The translations under genes and the position numbers were made by a program. Shown here one piece after another: positions 54,981 through 63,514 of a stretch of 64,000 nucleotides of DNA (its first letter is position 1; every line of letters starts with the position of its first letter). Origin of the DNA: Botrimarina hoheduenensis (GTDB lineage Bacteria > Planctomycetota > Planctomycetia > Pirellulales > Lacipirellulaceae); contig NZ_SJPH01000004.1 of the NCBI RefSeq assembly GCF_007859815.1, positions 365,094-429,093 of the forward strand, read 5' to 3'. The notes under the pieces were generated by a model. It saw only the letters and a program-made list of their open reading frames with translations, did not search any database and was not told where the DNA came from.

Positions 54981-55625
54981 TCAGCCACGGGTGCGGACCG
55001 CAGCCAGGCCGCAGGTGGCCAGACCGATCAGCAGGGCCGAAGCGGGCTCGGGAACGCCGATGCGACCATTGATAACGGGAATTTCGAACGTAGCATCAGC
55101 CGAACCGTCGGTCGTGCCGAAGTAGGTGAACGTGCCGTTGGCGTCGTTCGACAGCGTGATCCGCGAAACGAAGAAGTTGTCGGCGGGGGCGATGTTGTTG
55201 CCCGGCGCCGGAGCGAAAGCAACCGACAGGGTCTGAGCGTCGGTCATCGTCAGCGCCCCGGGGGCACCGGGGATGTTAACGGCGCCACCGACCACGAGCG
55301 TATCCGAAGCAACCGAGCCGGTGCTACGACCGCCGATACCAACGAACGTATCGAAGGCAAGTTCCGGCACAATGACCAAGAAGGCGTCGTTCGGGGGGGT
55401 GTTACTACCGGTGCCGGGGGTGTTGTAGATCGTACCCGAGGTGAGGGTCAGGAAGATCTGCTGACCGCGAAGGGCTGACGTGTCGAAATCAATCAGGATG
55501 TCGTTGCTGGTGAAGTTCGCCAGCGAGGCCGGTCCTGGTGTTACATATTCAACATTGACCCCCGAGACACCAGCCGAGGCCGAGGCGGCGGAAGCAAGAA
55601 CAAGAGCAGCAAGAGCAAAACGCAT
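54981..55625 (-). CDS. PEP-CTERM protein, family B
   Basis: A 214-residue secreted protein from the ATG at 55625, which has GGAG eight bases upstream; an ATG five codons earlier is less well placed. The signal is RFALAALVLASAASASA. It is the paralog of the gene at 53997-54641, sharing RGQQIFLTLTSGTIYNTPGT, AFLVIVPELAFDTFVGIGGR, VVGGAVNIPGAPGALTMTD and VSRITLSNDANGTFTYFGTT. The PEP-CTERM end is VPEPASALLIGLATCGLAAV then RTRG. Function is unknown. Its own terminator separates it from the paralog, so the two may be controlled separately. Confidence 0.83.
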   Translation of the reverse strand: MRFALAALVLASAASASAGVSGVNVEYVTPGPASLANFTSNDILIDFDTSALRGQQIFLTLTSGTIYNTPGTGSNTPPNDAFLVIVPELAFDTFVGIGGRSTGSVASDTLVVGGAVNIPGAPGALTMTDAQTLSVAFAPAPGNNIAPADNFFVSRITLSNDANGTFTYFGTTDGSADATFEIPVINGRIGVPEPASALLIGLATCGLAAVRTRG

Positions 55626-55643
55626 GGTGTAAATCTCCATCAA

Positions 55644-56158
55644 GATCGAGAAATCGTTTGAAACTTTTTAAAAGGCAAGATGCCTACACAAATCAATTGG
55701 TCATCAAGCGGCGGAGGAGAGAGGCGGCCGACTGGCCGGGCTCACCGAGGCTGATTGATGTTTGCCACCCTGTCACCGGCCGATCGGCCTGGCGAGGAAG
55801 AGGTGACTAACTGATCTGCATTAGGCATGTCCTTTCCGGGTCCGGCGAGGCATTCGCCGAGATCCCAAGTTCAACGATTCTCGAAAAGACGGGATTCGCG
55901 ACTCACTGAAGCGGGGCTTCGAGGTGGGTCGCTTGACCGCGGCTCTCCGTGATCGGGTGATTCAGCGGCCGGCGACGTGCCGAGGGATCGGGGATCGCCG
56001 ACCGCTGAAACCTGTGCTGTTGTTTCCGAGGATAAGTCGGGGCCCCTGTGAGGGGGCACCCGCGGGGGTTTCCTTCTACTCTAATCAGCCGCGGGCCATC
56101 CTGCCCACGGGAGAATCCGAAATTTTGCGGATTCTTAATTCTTCGTGCTTCTTCTTGA
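55644..56158. other. Intergenic region with weak hairpin
   Basis: About 515 bases between two leftward PEP-CTERM genes. A hairpin AGAATCCG against CGGATTCT is at 56111-56134, close to the end of the gene at 56159, with no T-tract on the minus strand. No convincing coding frame was seen; the ones present are Arg/Pro-rich and unrelated to any family. Confidence 0.45.
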
Positions 56159-56866
56159 TCAGACGCGACGGCGGAGGCCGCAAGCGGCAACTCCGGCGAG
56201 GGTCACGAGCAGTGCCGAGGCGGGCTCGGGGACGGCGACGCCGACACCAAAGCCCCAGTTGCCCAGCAGGTCGTTCAGCTCGCCGTTATCGACGGGCGAG
56301 ACAAATCCGTTAACCCACGTCGGCGGGACGGTTGCGGCACCCCAGCTGCCCAGGAGCAGGTTGAGGTCGCCGTTGTCAACTTTGCCATCGGCGTTGAAGT
56401 CGCCGGCGACCGCGTTGGTGATGGCACCGCTGCCGTTGAAGTCGAACTTGGTGCCGTTCTGTGCGACTTCCGCCAAGTAGGTGAAGGTGCCGCCGGCGCT
56501 GAGATCGACCGTGAAGGCATCAACCGCGGTGCCGGTCGTGAACAGGTTGCTGCCGTAGGCCCCACGAACCACGTTGCCGGCGATGGCGACGCCGTTAAAC
56601 AGGCCGCCGACGCCGATGTCACCGGGGTTGGCGGTCGGGAACAGAGCACCGTTGGTGCCGGCCTGAATGGTCGCTCCGGTGACGGTCACCGAGATCTCAA
56701 AGGCCAGCGAGCCGCCCGCGGCTGAGGGGAACAGCGCGACATCCGGAGCCAGCCGGAACGTGCCCGTGCTATTACCGTTGTTGACGAAGGTCAGCGCCGG
56801 CATGGCGAACACCGGCGAGGTCATCGCACACAGTGTCGCAACAAAAGCGTAATTCATGAAAGACAT
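56159..56866 (-). CDS. PEP-CTERM protein with dockerin-like module, family A
   Basis: A 235-residue secreted protein from the ATG at 56866, with GGAGAG upstream. Signal SFMNYAFVATLCAMTSPVFA. Residues 25-140 match the family A gene at 53070-53702 (STGTFRLAPDVALFPSAAGG, TANPGDIGVGGLFNGVAIAG, RGAYGSNLFTTGTAVDAFTV). A dockerin-like module follows at about 152-205 (GDFNADGKVDNGDLNLLLGS and SPVDNGELNDLLGNWGFGVG) and then the anchor VPEPASALLVTLAGVAACGL plus RRRV. The module is almost the same as in the two genes at 24108 and 25624, although the main domains differ, which points to module shuffling. Confidence 0.85.
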   Translation of the reverse strand: MSFMNYAFVATLCAMTSPVFAMPALTFVNNGNSTGTFRLAPDVALFPSAAGGSLAFEISVTVTGATIQAGTNGALFPTANPGDIGVGGLFNGVAIAGNVVRGAYGSNLFTTGTAVDAFTVDLSAGGTFTYLAEVAQNGTKFDFNGSGAITNAVAGDFNADGKVDNGDLNLLLGSWGAATVPPTWVNGFVSPVDNGELNDLLGNWGFGVGVAVPEPASALLVTLAGVAACGLRRRV

Positions 56867-58612
56867 TCGAAGCTCTCCACCCACTAGAGATTGAAACTTG
56901 GATCTGAGTTGCCGGGCTTGACGCTTGCTCAAACGTTCTGCGGAACTCGGTACACGATGAATCTTAAAACTGCGAAACTCAAAAAACCTTGGTTCGTCTG
57001 ACCGAGGAGTTCTTTCGGTGGGCTGGCTTAAAGAGCCGAAACTCTCAGGCCACGGTGCTCACGCTATGAATCGGCTGGGCGACAAGGTAGGGGAACGATC
57101 GCTGCTCAGACTTTCGAACCCCATTAGTTACTTTATTGAACTCTGCGTCTCGCTCGGTTTCAAGGGTCTTGCAGCAAGGTCGTTCGAAAAAGTCGCTGCA
57201 AGGTCTGCTCGGATCGCGGTTAGCTTAGCTGAGAGAAGATCGAAAGGGCGGGCTGCTGGATCAGGCCTCCGCAGGAAAGAATCGAGATTCCTTCGGGCGG
57301 GGATGCTCTCGCGGGAAAGTTGCCTGCCAGTAGGGGGCAACTCGAGATTCGCGAGAGGCCTGACCCCAACGGGCCAGCCAAGCTGCCTCGAAGGGTCCTC
57401 TGCCCCGCCGCTGGAAGACGCTTGCAGAACAATGTTCGCAAGGCAGCCGGCAAGGAAGCGTGAGGACTTCTCTTGGCCGAACTCTGGTTGGCGGAAGGCT
57501 CAAAAAACTAGAGCCAGAACGCCTTGAGAGCCACCGTGGGCAAGAGCAAGGTCAGCTAAAGAACGATCTTCTCAGTAGCGTCTCGCGGAAGAGCCTTGAA
57601 CTCGTGAGAGCGAAGGATTGACGGCAGCCGTGTTTTTGCGATTTCACTCTCTACGCTCCGCTCTCAAACTTAGAGAGCCGAAGCCTCACTCTGAAATCAC
57701 AAACACCCTACTACCCCCAACACACCCGCATTATTGCTTACGGGTTCTCTGGTTGTCAACGAATCGCGGCAAGAACCTGCCGATTTTTCTGACTCCCCTT
57801 TTTTTATCGATTGTGCGGCCTTCGGTCCTTGACGAACCGCTCGCGGGATCCACGCCTTGGGGGCGCACGATCCGCACGATCCGTGCCACCTGATCGCGGC
57901 CCCCGATTTTTTTATCGCGGCCGCTCAGAAAGTCGAAAATCGCTTTGACTCACGGCTGGCTCCCGCCGTAAGACACTCGCTGTTGCGACGCGGTGAGGCA
58001 AACGGCCCCCGCCCAACAGGCTGAGTTTCGTCTGGTCGATCCCGCTCACCACCGTGGAGGAAACCGTTCGCTAGCTGTTCCTGATCCGCCTTGCCTGCCG
58101 ACCCAACCGCTCGCTGCGTGCGACGCCTAGGGTGGGCCCCCCAAAGCTCAGGTCGCGAAGCAATCGACAACACCAATCACCGTCGCCGCGCACGGTCCGT
58201 TAGCGCGTCAAGTCGAACCGGTGAGCCATGGCTCGCCACACCGCCGTCGCCCCCAATGAGCTTGCTCGATGAGGTCCACGGCTTCGCTTGACGGTCACCC
58301 GACAAACCCTGGCGTGCCGCCGATGGCTGATTGTTGAAGCCGAACCGTCCAACGCACCGCTTCGCGAGTTTCCCTCGTTGTCTCCCTCTTGAAGGAGCTT
58401 TTCGAGACCGACACTGCGTAACGAAAACGATCTCAAGCACAGCGGTTCGCCGCGTAGCCCGGCGTGTTCGCAAGAGCACGCCGGGCTTCTTTTTTTGTGG
58501 AGCGGCGTTCAACCTCTTTTTTACTACGGCTGCCGATACCGACGTCGCGCGCGGTGCGGCAATAATGCTATGATTTCGCGGCGTGCGATCCCCGCCCCCT
58601 CTAGCCGGAACG
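56867..58612. other. 1.7 kb region without a convincing gene
   Basis: Open frames here (for example 57018-57527 plus and 58177-58689 minus) are Arg/Ser-rich, lack ribosome sites and family features, and I do not call them. The stretch 57160-57460 has many short inverted and direct repeats, such as TTGCAGC with GCTGCAA (57168-57202) and AGTTGCC with GGCAACT (57317-57341), suggesting structured RNA or decayed DNA. A strong plus-strand terminator lies at 58456-58496. The rest shows no recognised RNA family; I looked for tmRNA, RNase P and SRP RNA signatures and saw none. Confidence 0.5.
58456..58496 (+). terminator. Strong intrinsic terminator without an upstream gene
   Basis: Stem AGCCCGGCGTG (58456-58466) against CACGCCGGGCT (58477-58487) followed by TCTTTTTTT. 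It is on the plus strand about 120 bases before the cyclase-kinase gene, with no plus-strand coding gene in the preceding 1.5 kb. It ends either an unrecognised small RNA or an attenuated leader. Confidence 0.9.
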
Positions 58613-61342
58613 ATGGCTGACTTCGCCACCTTTGTCTTCACCGATTTGGTCGGCTCGGTCGATCTGAAGACACGCGTGCCGGGCGACACCGCCGCGCAGC
58701 GCGACGAAGCCTATGTTCGTCTGGTGCTCACACCGCACCGTGAGCGGATCGAAGCGGGCCTTGCCGACGCCGGCGGCCGGGTGGTTTCGACCGCGGGCGA
58801 CGGCCACTTCCTGGCGTTCACCGACACCGCTAAAGCGGCTCTGTGGGCCCTTTCCGTCCAGGCCTTGCACCAAACGACGCCGATCGAGATCGGCCGGGCG
58901 GCTCAGGTCCGCGTGCGGATCGGCCTGCACGCGGGCGTGCCCCAACGCGACCCGAACGACGAAACCAACTACATCGGCCGCGCGGTGGACTACGCCTCAC
59001 GGTTGGCAGACCAAGCTTCGGCCGACCAGGTGCTGGCCTCGCGATCGGTGGCCTCGCTGCTGGAAGACGCCGGATTGAGCGACGTGCGACTGCACAGCCA
59101 CGGCCGGCGGAGCCTGCGCGGCATCGGCGAGGTCGAGCTGTTCGAGGTACTCGGCAAAGGGGGGCAACCCCGTTCCCCGCGCGCTGACGCGGCCCCGCCC
59201 GATCAACGCCAGTGGACCGTTTTGCCGGCCACGATGGGGCTCACCGATTACCACCGTGGCAGCACGAGCGGTCTGTCGGCCACCACCCTGCCCCCCCAGA
59301 AGCGGCTGGGGAATTACGAGTTAGGAGAACTCATCGGCGCGGGGGGCATGGGCAACGTCTACAAAGCAAAGCACACGCAGTTCGGCCGCACGCGAGCCAT
59401 CAAGCTGATCAAGCCCGAGCTGATGGGCTCCGGTGCCGGCGAGTCGGCGGTTCGCCGCTTCTATCAAGAAGTCCGCGCTACCGGTGCTCTGGAGCACCCG
59501 AATCTCGTCGTCGCGATCGACTCGTCGGCCCCGGATGACGAGCAGCACTATCTCGTCATGGAGTACATCGATGGCGTGGGGGTGGATCGTCTGCTGGCTC
59601 AGCATGGACGGCTCGACCCCGGTGCCGCGTGCGAGATCGCACGCCAAGCCGCGTTGGGCCTGGAACACCTGGCGTCGCAAGGGCTTGTGCATCGCGACGT
59701 GAAGCCCTCGAACCTGATGGTCACGCTCCGCGACGACCCCACCGCCTCAACCGGCACCCAAGCCGCTAAGCCGCCAAAAACGGCCGTGGTGAAGCTGATG
59801 GACCTGGGTTTGGCCCTGCTAGCGGGCAACGACCGCGAACGGGTCACCCGGATCGATCACGGCGGGATGGGCACCGGCTATTACATGTCACCCGAGCAGT
59901 GGCGCACCACGAGTGTCGATATCCGGGCGGACATCTACAGCCTGGGCTGCACGCTTTATCACCTGCTCACAGGCGAACCGCCGTTCGCTCAGTCAGACCT
60001 TCGCGCGCAAAAAGCGCATGAGCGCGAGTCCCTGGTGCCGGCCAGCCGCTCGTGCGACGCCCCGCCCGAGCTTGACGCCCTGCTCCGGCAGATGATGGCC
60101 AAGAGCCCCGAGGACCGACCCCAACGGCCCCTCGAGATCGCGGCAGCGCTCGAACCGCTCGCTGACCGCGGAGCACTGGCAAGACTGGTCAGGATTAGCG
60201 GATCGCCTGAAGGTAGCTCCGCCGTGAGCGGCGACACCCGCGCCCCTGCCCAGGCGGCGCTCGACACCCGTCGGCTTACGCCCCGCGGATCCACGCTTTC
60301 CAAAGCCGCCGAACGCGCATGGTGGCTCGCCCCGACCGTAGTGGCGATCGTCACGGCGCTGCTGGCACTGAACTTAGCGTGGTGGTTCAGCGATCTGAAA
60401 GGCCGCATGGCCAGCATGAAGAGCCGCATGCTCACCCAGCATGAGGACATGCTATTGAAAGAATCGCGCAGCGCCGCACGGCTGCTCGGCAAGGAAATCA
60501 ACGAGCGGTTTGTAGAGCTGGAAGATCTCTCGAAGAGCGACGAGCTGCGCGGGTGGTTGCGGGCGATCAACGCCGCACCGCAAGACGAATCGCTCTGGAA
60601 GGCACCGCAGGACTGGCTCTCGCTGCAAGAATCCGAAGCCAAGTTCGAGACCAACAGCTGGTTTATCCAGAACCGCAACGGCGTGCAGATCGCCCGTGCT
60701 CCGCGTGGCGATACCACGGGCGGCAACTACGGCTATCGCGACTATTTCCACGGCAAGGGATACGATTTCGACCCCCAACAGGCCGACTACACGCTGCCCG
60801 AACCGATCACAACGGCCACGCTTTCCGCCGTTTATCGCAGCGATAACAGTGGCAAGCTGAAGGTCGCTTTTTCATTGCCGATCTTCAACGGGCGGCAATC
60901 CTCGGATGCCCGCGAGGTGATCGGCGTGCTGGCGATGTCGGTCGAGCTGGGCGACTTCACGCTCACCAAGAAAGAGGCCCAGCAAACCAGCGATTTTGAC
61001 AAAGTCGAAATCCTGCTCGTCGACTCCCGAGCCGACACCGTTGATGCCGGCGGCCCCGGCAAAGCTCAGCGGGGACTGGTGCTGCACCATCCGCGGATCG
61101 GCACGGCGGCGAGCCCCCGACGGCTCGATCAGCAACTGCTCGCAACGATGCTTGAACAAAAGGCCCCCGGCGGAAATCGCCTGATCGATGAGGGCTACAT
61201 CGAACCGTTCGACAACACCGCCAACTACTGGGGGGCATTCGCTCCCGTCTTGCGGGTGGTGCGCGACGATCCGATCGATACGCAGTGGATCGTGATCGCT
61301 CAGGAGCCCAAGCCCGAACTCGATGCCGAGCTGGCCGAATGA
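58613..61342 (+). CDS. Nucleotide cyclase-Ser/Thr kinase-Cache sensor fusion protein
   Basis: A 909-residue protein from the ATG at 58613. Residues 1-190 form a class III cyclase domain with metal ligands in FVFTDLVGSVD (Asp 11) and STAGDGHFLAF (Asp 63); the transition-state motif reads GRAVDYASRL, with Asp 126 where Asn is usual and Arg 130 kept. Residues 235-515 are a PknB-like kinase: LGELIGAGGMGNVYKAKH, RAIKLIK (Lys), VHRDVKPSNLMV (HRD at 360), MDLGLALL and GTGYYMSPEQW. A membrane helix at 571-593 (WLAPTVVAIVTALLALNLAW) leads to an extracytoplasmic Cache-like sensor (594-909; NGVQIARAPRGDTTGGNYGY, YRDYFHG). I infer that an outside ligand controls kinase and cyclase activity. Confidence 0.85.
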   Translation: MADFATFVFTDLVGSVDLKTRVPGDTAAQRDEAYVRLVLTPHRERIEAGLADAGGRVVSTAGDGHFLAFTDTAKAALWALSVQALHQTTPIEIGRAAQVRVRIGLHAGVPQRDPNDETNYIGRAVDYASRLADQASADQVLASRSVASLLEDAGLSDVRLHSHGRRSLRGIGEVELFEVLGKGGQPRSPRADAAPPDQRQWTVLPATMGLTDYHRGSTSGLSATTLPPQKRLGNYELGELIGAGGMGNVYKAKHTQFGRTRAIKLIKPELMGSGAGESAVRRFYQEVRATGALEHPNLVVAIDSSAPDDEQHYLVMEYIDGVGVDRLLAQHGRLDPGAACEIARQAALGLEHLASQGLVHRDVKPSNLMVTLRDDPTASTGTQAAKPPKTAVVKLMDLGLALLAGNDRERVTRIDHGGMGTGYYMSPEQWRTTSVDIRADIYSLGCTLYHLLTGEPPFAQSDLRAQKAHERESLVPASRSCDAPPELDALLRQMMAKSPEDRPQRPLEIAAALEPLADRGALARLVRISGSPEGSSAVSGDTRAPAQAALDTRRLTPRGSTLSKAAERAWWLAPTVVAIVTALLALNLAWWFSDLKGRMASMKSRMLTQHEDMLLKESRSAARLLGKEINERFVELEDLSKSDELRGWLRAINAAPQDESLWKAPQDWLSLQESEAKFETNSWFIQNRNGVQIARAPRGDTTGGNYGYRDYFHGKGYDFDPQQADYTLPEPITTATLSAVYRSDNSGKLKVAFSLPIFNGRQSSDAREVIGVLAMSVELGDFTLTKKEAQQTSDFDKVEILLVDSRADTVDAGGPGKAQRGLVLHHPRIGTAASPRRLDQQLLATMLEQKAPGGNRLIDEGYIEPFDNTANYWGAFAPVLRVVRDDPIDTQWIVIAQEPKPELDAELAE

Positions 61343-62376
61343 GCGCGTGACGCCACCGCATGCACCCCCCCGGCGACGGCGTGCTGGGTGAGCGTTACGA
61401 GCAGGATCACGAGCACCGCCAGCGGAGCGTCTCCGAGCAGCGCTCCGGCGAGCCCCAGAGCGAGCCCCGTGTTCTTCATTCCGAGCGAGTACGCCCAGGC
61501 GATCCGCACCTGATGCGACACCTTGCCCCAAGGGGCAAGCCCCCACCCGGCTACCGCACCCGAGAGGGGCAGGGCCAACGCGGCACCGGCAGCGGCAAAA
61601 ATTGGTTGGGGGCGTGCTTCGCTAAGCAGTTGGGGCAACGCCGCGGCAGCGTTGGCGTAGTTGAGCAGCAGCAGCGCGAGCGCCGAAGCCAGCGCCAGCC
61701 ACGGCCCCGCCGCCCGCCGCCCGGCTGGACCCAGCAGCCCGCCGACAACCAGCCCCAAGGCGGTTGGTCCCAACACCCAGACCATGAACATCACGCCGCT
61801 CGACCGCACGACAACGGCTTCGGCCGCCGCGGACTGAGCCGCGGAGAGGGTCAGTCCCATGAAGCTCAGCAGCAGCGGCGCAACCCAGGGACACAGGCCA
61901 ATCGAAATGATCACCAGGCCCAAAGACCACGGGATCGCGCCGTCAGACTGATGGGTCCACGCCACCGCTGAATTGGCAACAGGCATCGCGGCGGCCAACG
62001 CCAGCCCTAGCCCGATCGAGACGGCCTGATCGCTCGGCAAGCAAGCCAACAGAATCGGCACTGTGACAATCGCCACCACCAGCGGCACAACCCAACTCCC
62101 GAGCAGGGCCAGCAGCAGAGCGAACGGGCGACTGCCCAGCTCTCGTACCCGCGACGCATCGCTCATTGCGCCGCCACAGAGCAGCAGTACCGCGACCATC
62201 CACAACGAGAATCGTGCGGCCTCGCCGCCGGAGCCGACCCCAAAGCTGGCGTCTCGGAGCAACAGACCGGGCCCCGGCGCAAACGCCGCCGCCGCATAAG
62301 TGCCCAGCAAGAGCACCAGCAGCCAACGCCGGACGATGCCCGAAAGCGTTGCGACGAGGGACGAGGATCCAGACAT
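61300..62376 (-). CDS. Bile acid:sodium symporter (BASS) family transporter
   Basis: A 358-residue integral membrane protein from the ATG at 62376, with about ten hydrophobic helices. It matches the BASS/arsenical-pump-like fold: LLLCGGAMSDASRVRELGSR, LGSWVVPLVVAIVTVPILLA, the unwound sodium-site segment AAAMPVANSAVAWTHQSDGA, and the second repeat IAWAYSLGMKNTGLALGLAG. Members carry organic anions or arsenite-like oxyanions with sodium; the substrate here is not known. Its last 43 bases overlap the 3' end of the convergent kinase gene. The gene before it on the same strand (YceH family) ends 51 bases upstream, so they may be cotranscribed. Confidence 0.78.
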   Translation of the reverse strand: MSGSSSLVATLSGIVRRWLLVLLLGTYAAAAFAPGPGLLLRDASFGVGSGGEAARFSLWMVAVLLLCGGAMSDASRVRELGSRPFALLLALLGSWVVPLVVAIVTVPILLACLPSDQAVSIGLGLALAAAMPVANSAVAWTHQSDGAIPWSLGLVIISIGLCPWVAPLLLSFMGLTLSAAQSAAAEAVVVRSSGVMFMVWVLGPTALGLVVGGLLGPAGRRAAGPWLALASALALLLLNYANAAAALPQLLSEARPQPIFAAAGAALALPLSGAVAGWGLAPWGKVSHQVRIAWAYSLGMKNTGLALGLAGALLGDAPLAVLVILLVTLTQHAVAGGVHAVASRAHSASSASSSGLGS

Positions 62377-62426
62377 AGGGGCCGAAAGCGATTTCCCTTG
62401 GGAGTTGCGCAACTTACTTTGGTTCG

Positions 62427-63233
62427 CTAAGCACCAAGCTGATTCTTCAGATCCGCCAGCTCCTGGCGCAGCTCCGCGATCTCGTCGCTCAACTCGATCC
62501 GCAGGGCAAGCAGCTCGGCGGAAAAATCGGGCTTAGACCGTTCCGCAGCGGTGGCTGGGGCAGCGGAAGGCTGCGGTGCCGACGCCGTCGCCGCCGCGGG
62601 CTGCACCGGCGCAGGGACCGGACGAGCTACCTCGACAGGGGCCGTCGAAACGACCGCGGCAGACGCCCCCCCTGCGGCGAGGGTGCCCAGCCCAAGATCG
62701 CGGCGAACCCGATCGAGCTCGCTGCTTGAGTAGTAGCGGTGCGAAACAATCGCGCCGCGGCCCGGGGGTGAGAGGTACTCCACCAATCCCTTTTCGACGA
62801 GCGTATCGAGCACCGGAGTCAGCTCGGTGAGCCCCTTGATCGGTTCCATACGGGCGGCCCGGCCGCGAAGCTCCCCAACCGTTTGCGCACCGCGGAGCAG
62901 CAACTCGGCGAGGACCGCCAGCTCGACCTTATCAACGCCAAACCACTCGTAGGCGCGGTGCCGATAGCGTTCGACCCGCGACTCGCCCTGCACCAAGGTC
63001 AGCGCCCCCTTCTCGCGGAGCGCGTCCGCCACGGTCTCGACACGGTCCTCGTCGAGATCGAGCTGTGGTGAGCGGTTGCTCTTTTGATTGCATCCCGTCC
63101 GCAGGGCGTTCGCGCTCAGCGGATAGGCGTCGGGAGTGGTTTTGGCTTTCTCGATCAGCACGCCGAGAAGGCGTCGCTCGTACAGGTCCAGCGTGGCGGT
63201 GCGTCCACGGGGTGCTTCGGCAGGGTCGTTCAT
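62427..63233 (-). CDS. YceH family protein (DUF480)
   Basis: A 268-residue cytosolic protein from the ATG at 63233. The DUF480 signature is strong: ERRLLGVLIEKAKTTPDAYP, LSANALRTGCNQKSNRSPQL, DLDEDRVETVADALREKGAL and KVELAVLAELLLRGAQTVGE with LRGRAARMEPI. It has two winged-helix units, which suggests DNA or protein binding, but the role is not established. After an Ala/Pro-rich linker the last 35 residues form a coiled coil (LALRIELSDEIAELRQELAD). It is followed on the same strand by the BASS transporter gene. Confidence 0.9.
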   Translation of the reverse strand: MNDPAEAPRGRTATLDLYERRLLGVLIEKAKTTPDAYPLSANALRTGCNQKSNRSPQLDLDEDRVETVADALREKGALTLVQGESRVERYRHRAYEWFGVDKVELAVLAELLLRGAQTVGELRGRAARMEPIKGLTELTPVLDTLVEKGLVEYLSPPGRGAIVSHRYYSSSELDRVRRDLGLGTLAAGGASAAVVSTAPVEVARPVPAPVQPAAATASAPQPSAAPATAAERSKPDFSAELLALRIELSDEIAELRQELADLKNQLGA

Positions 63234-63347
63234 ACGGCTCGGACGGGGGCAAGAAGGGGCGGAGTGCCTATCGTAAGACGCTCGCGCCTCGCGAACAACG
63301 CGAGCCCTGCCCCCTCTGCCGGGCATCGGGCCTACCCGCCAATAAAA

Positions 63348-63384
63348 AAACCGCGGGCCCGCCCGATTGGCGGGCCCGCGGCGA
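63348..63384 (-). terminator. Strong terminator of the porin gene
   Basis: Perfect 13-base stem CCGCGGGCCCGCC (63351-63363) against GGCGGGCCCGCGG (63369-63381), followed on the minus strand by TTTTTTTA. It ends the leftward porin transcript before the YceH-family gene. Confidence 0.93.
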
Positions 63385-63514
63385 AGGGTCGCGAGCTTTC
63401 CTGTTGGCCTTCTTAGCCGAGCTGGTGCCGCCGTGGGGGCGGGATTGGCTCGGCTTCCCCCCCGCGATCGCTCAACCGAGTGAGCCTCGCGGCGGGTTTC
63501 TTCTCGGCGATCGC

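Noticed and set aside
57018..57527. 169-codon plus-strand frame
   Set aside because: Ser/Arg-rich, no ribosome site, no signal or domain, and it runs through a repeat-rich segment.
58300..58500. tmRNA, RNase P or SRP RNA ahead of the terminator
   Set aside because: I looked for their conserved cores and saw none; only the terminator itself is certain.
58177..58689. 170-codon minus-strand frame
   Set aside because: Overlaps the strong plus-strand terminator and the start of the kinase gene, with Arg/Lys-rich composition and no family match.
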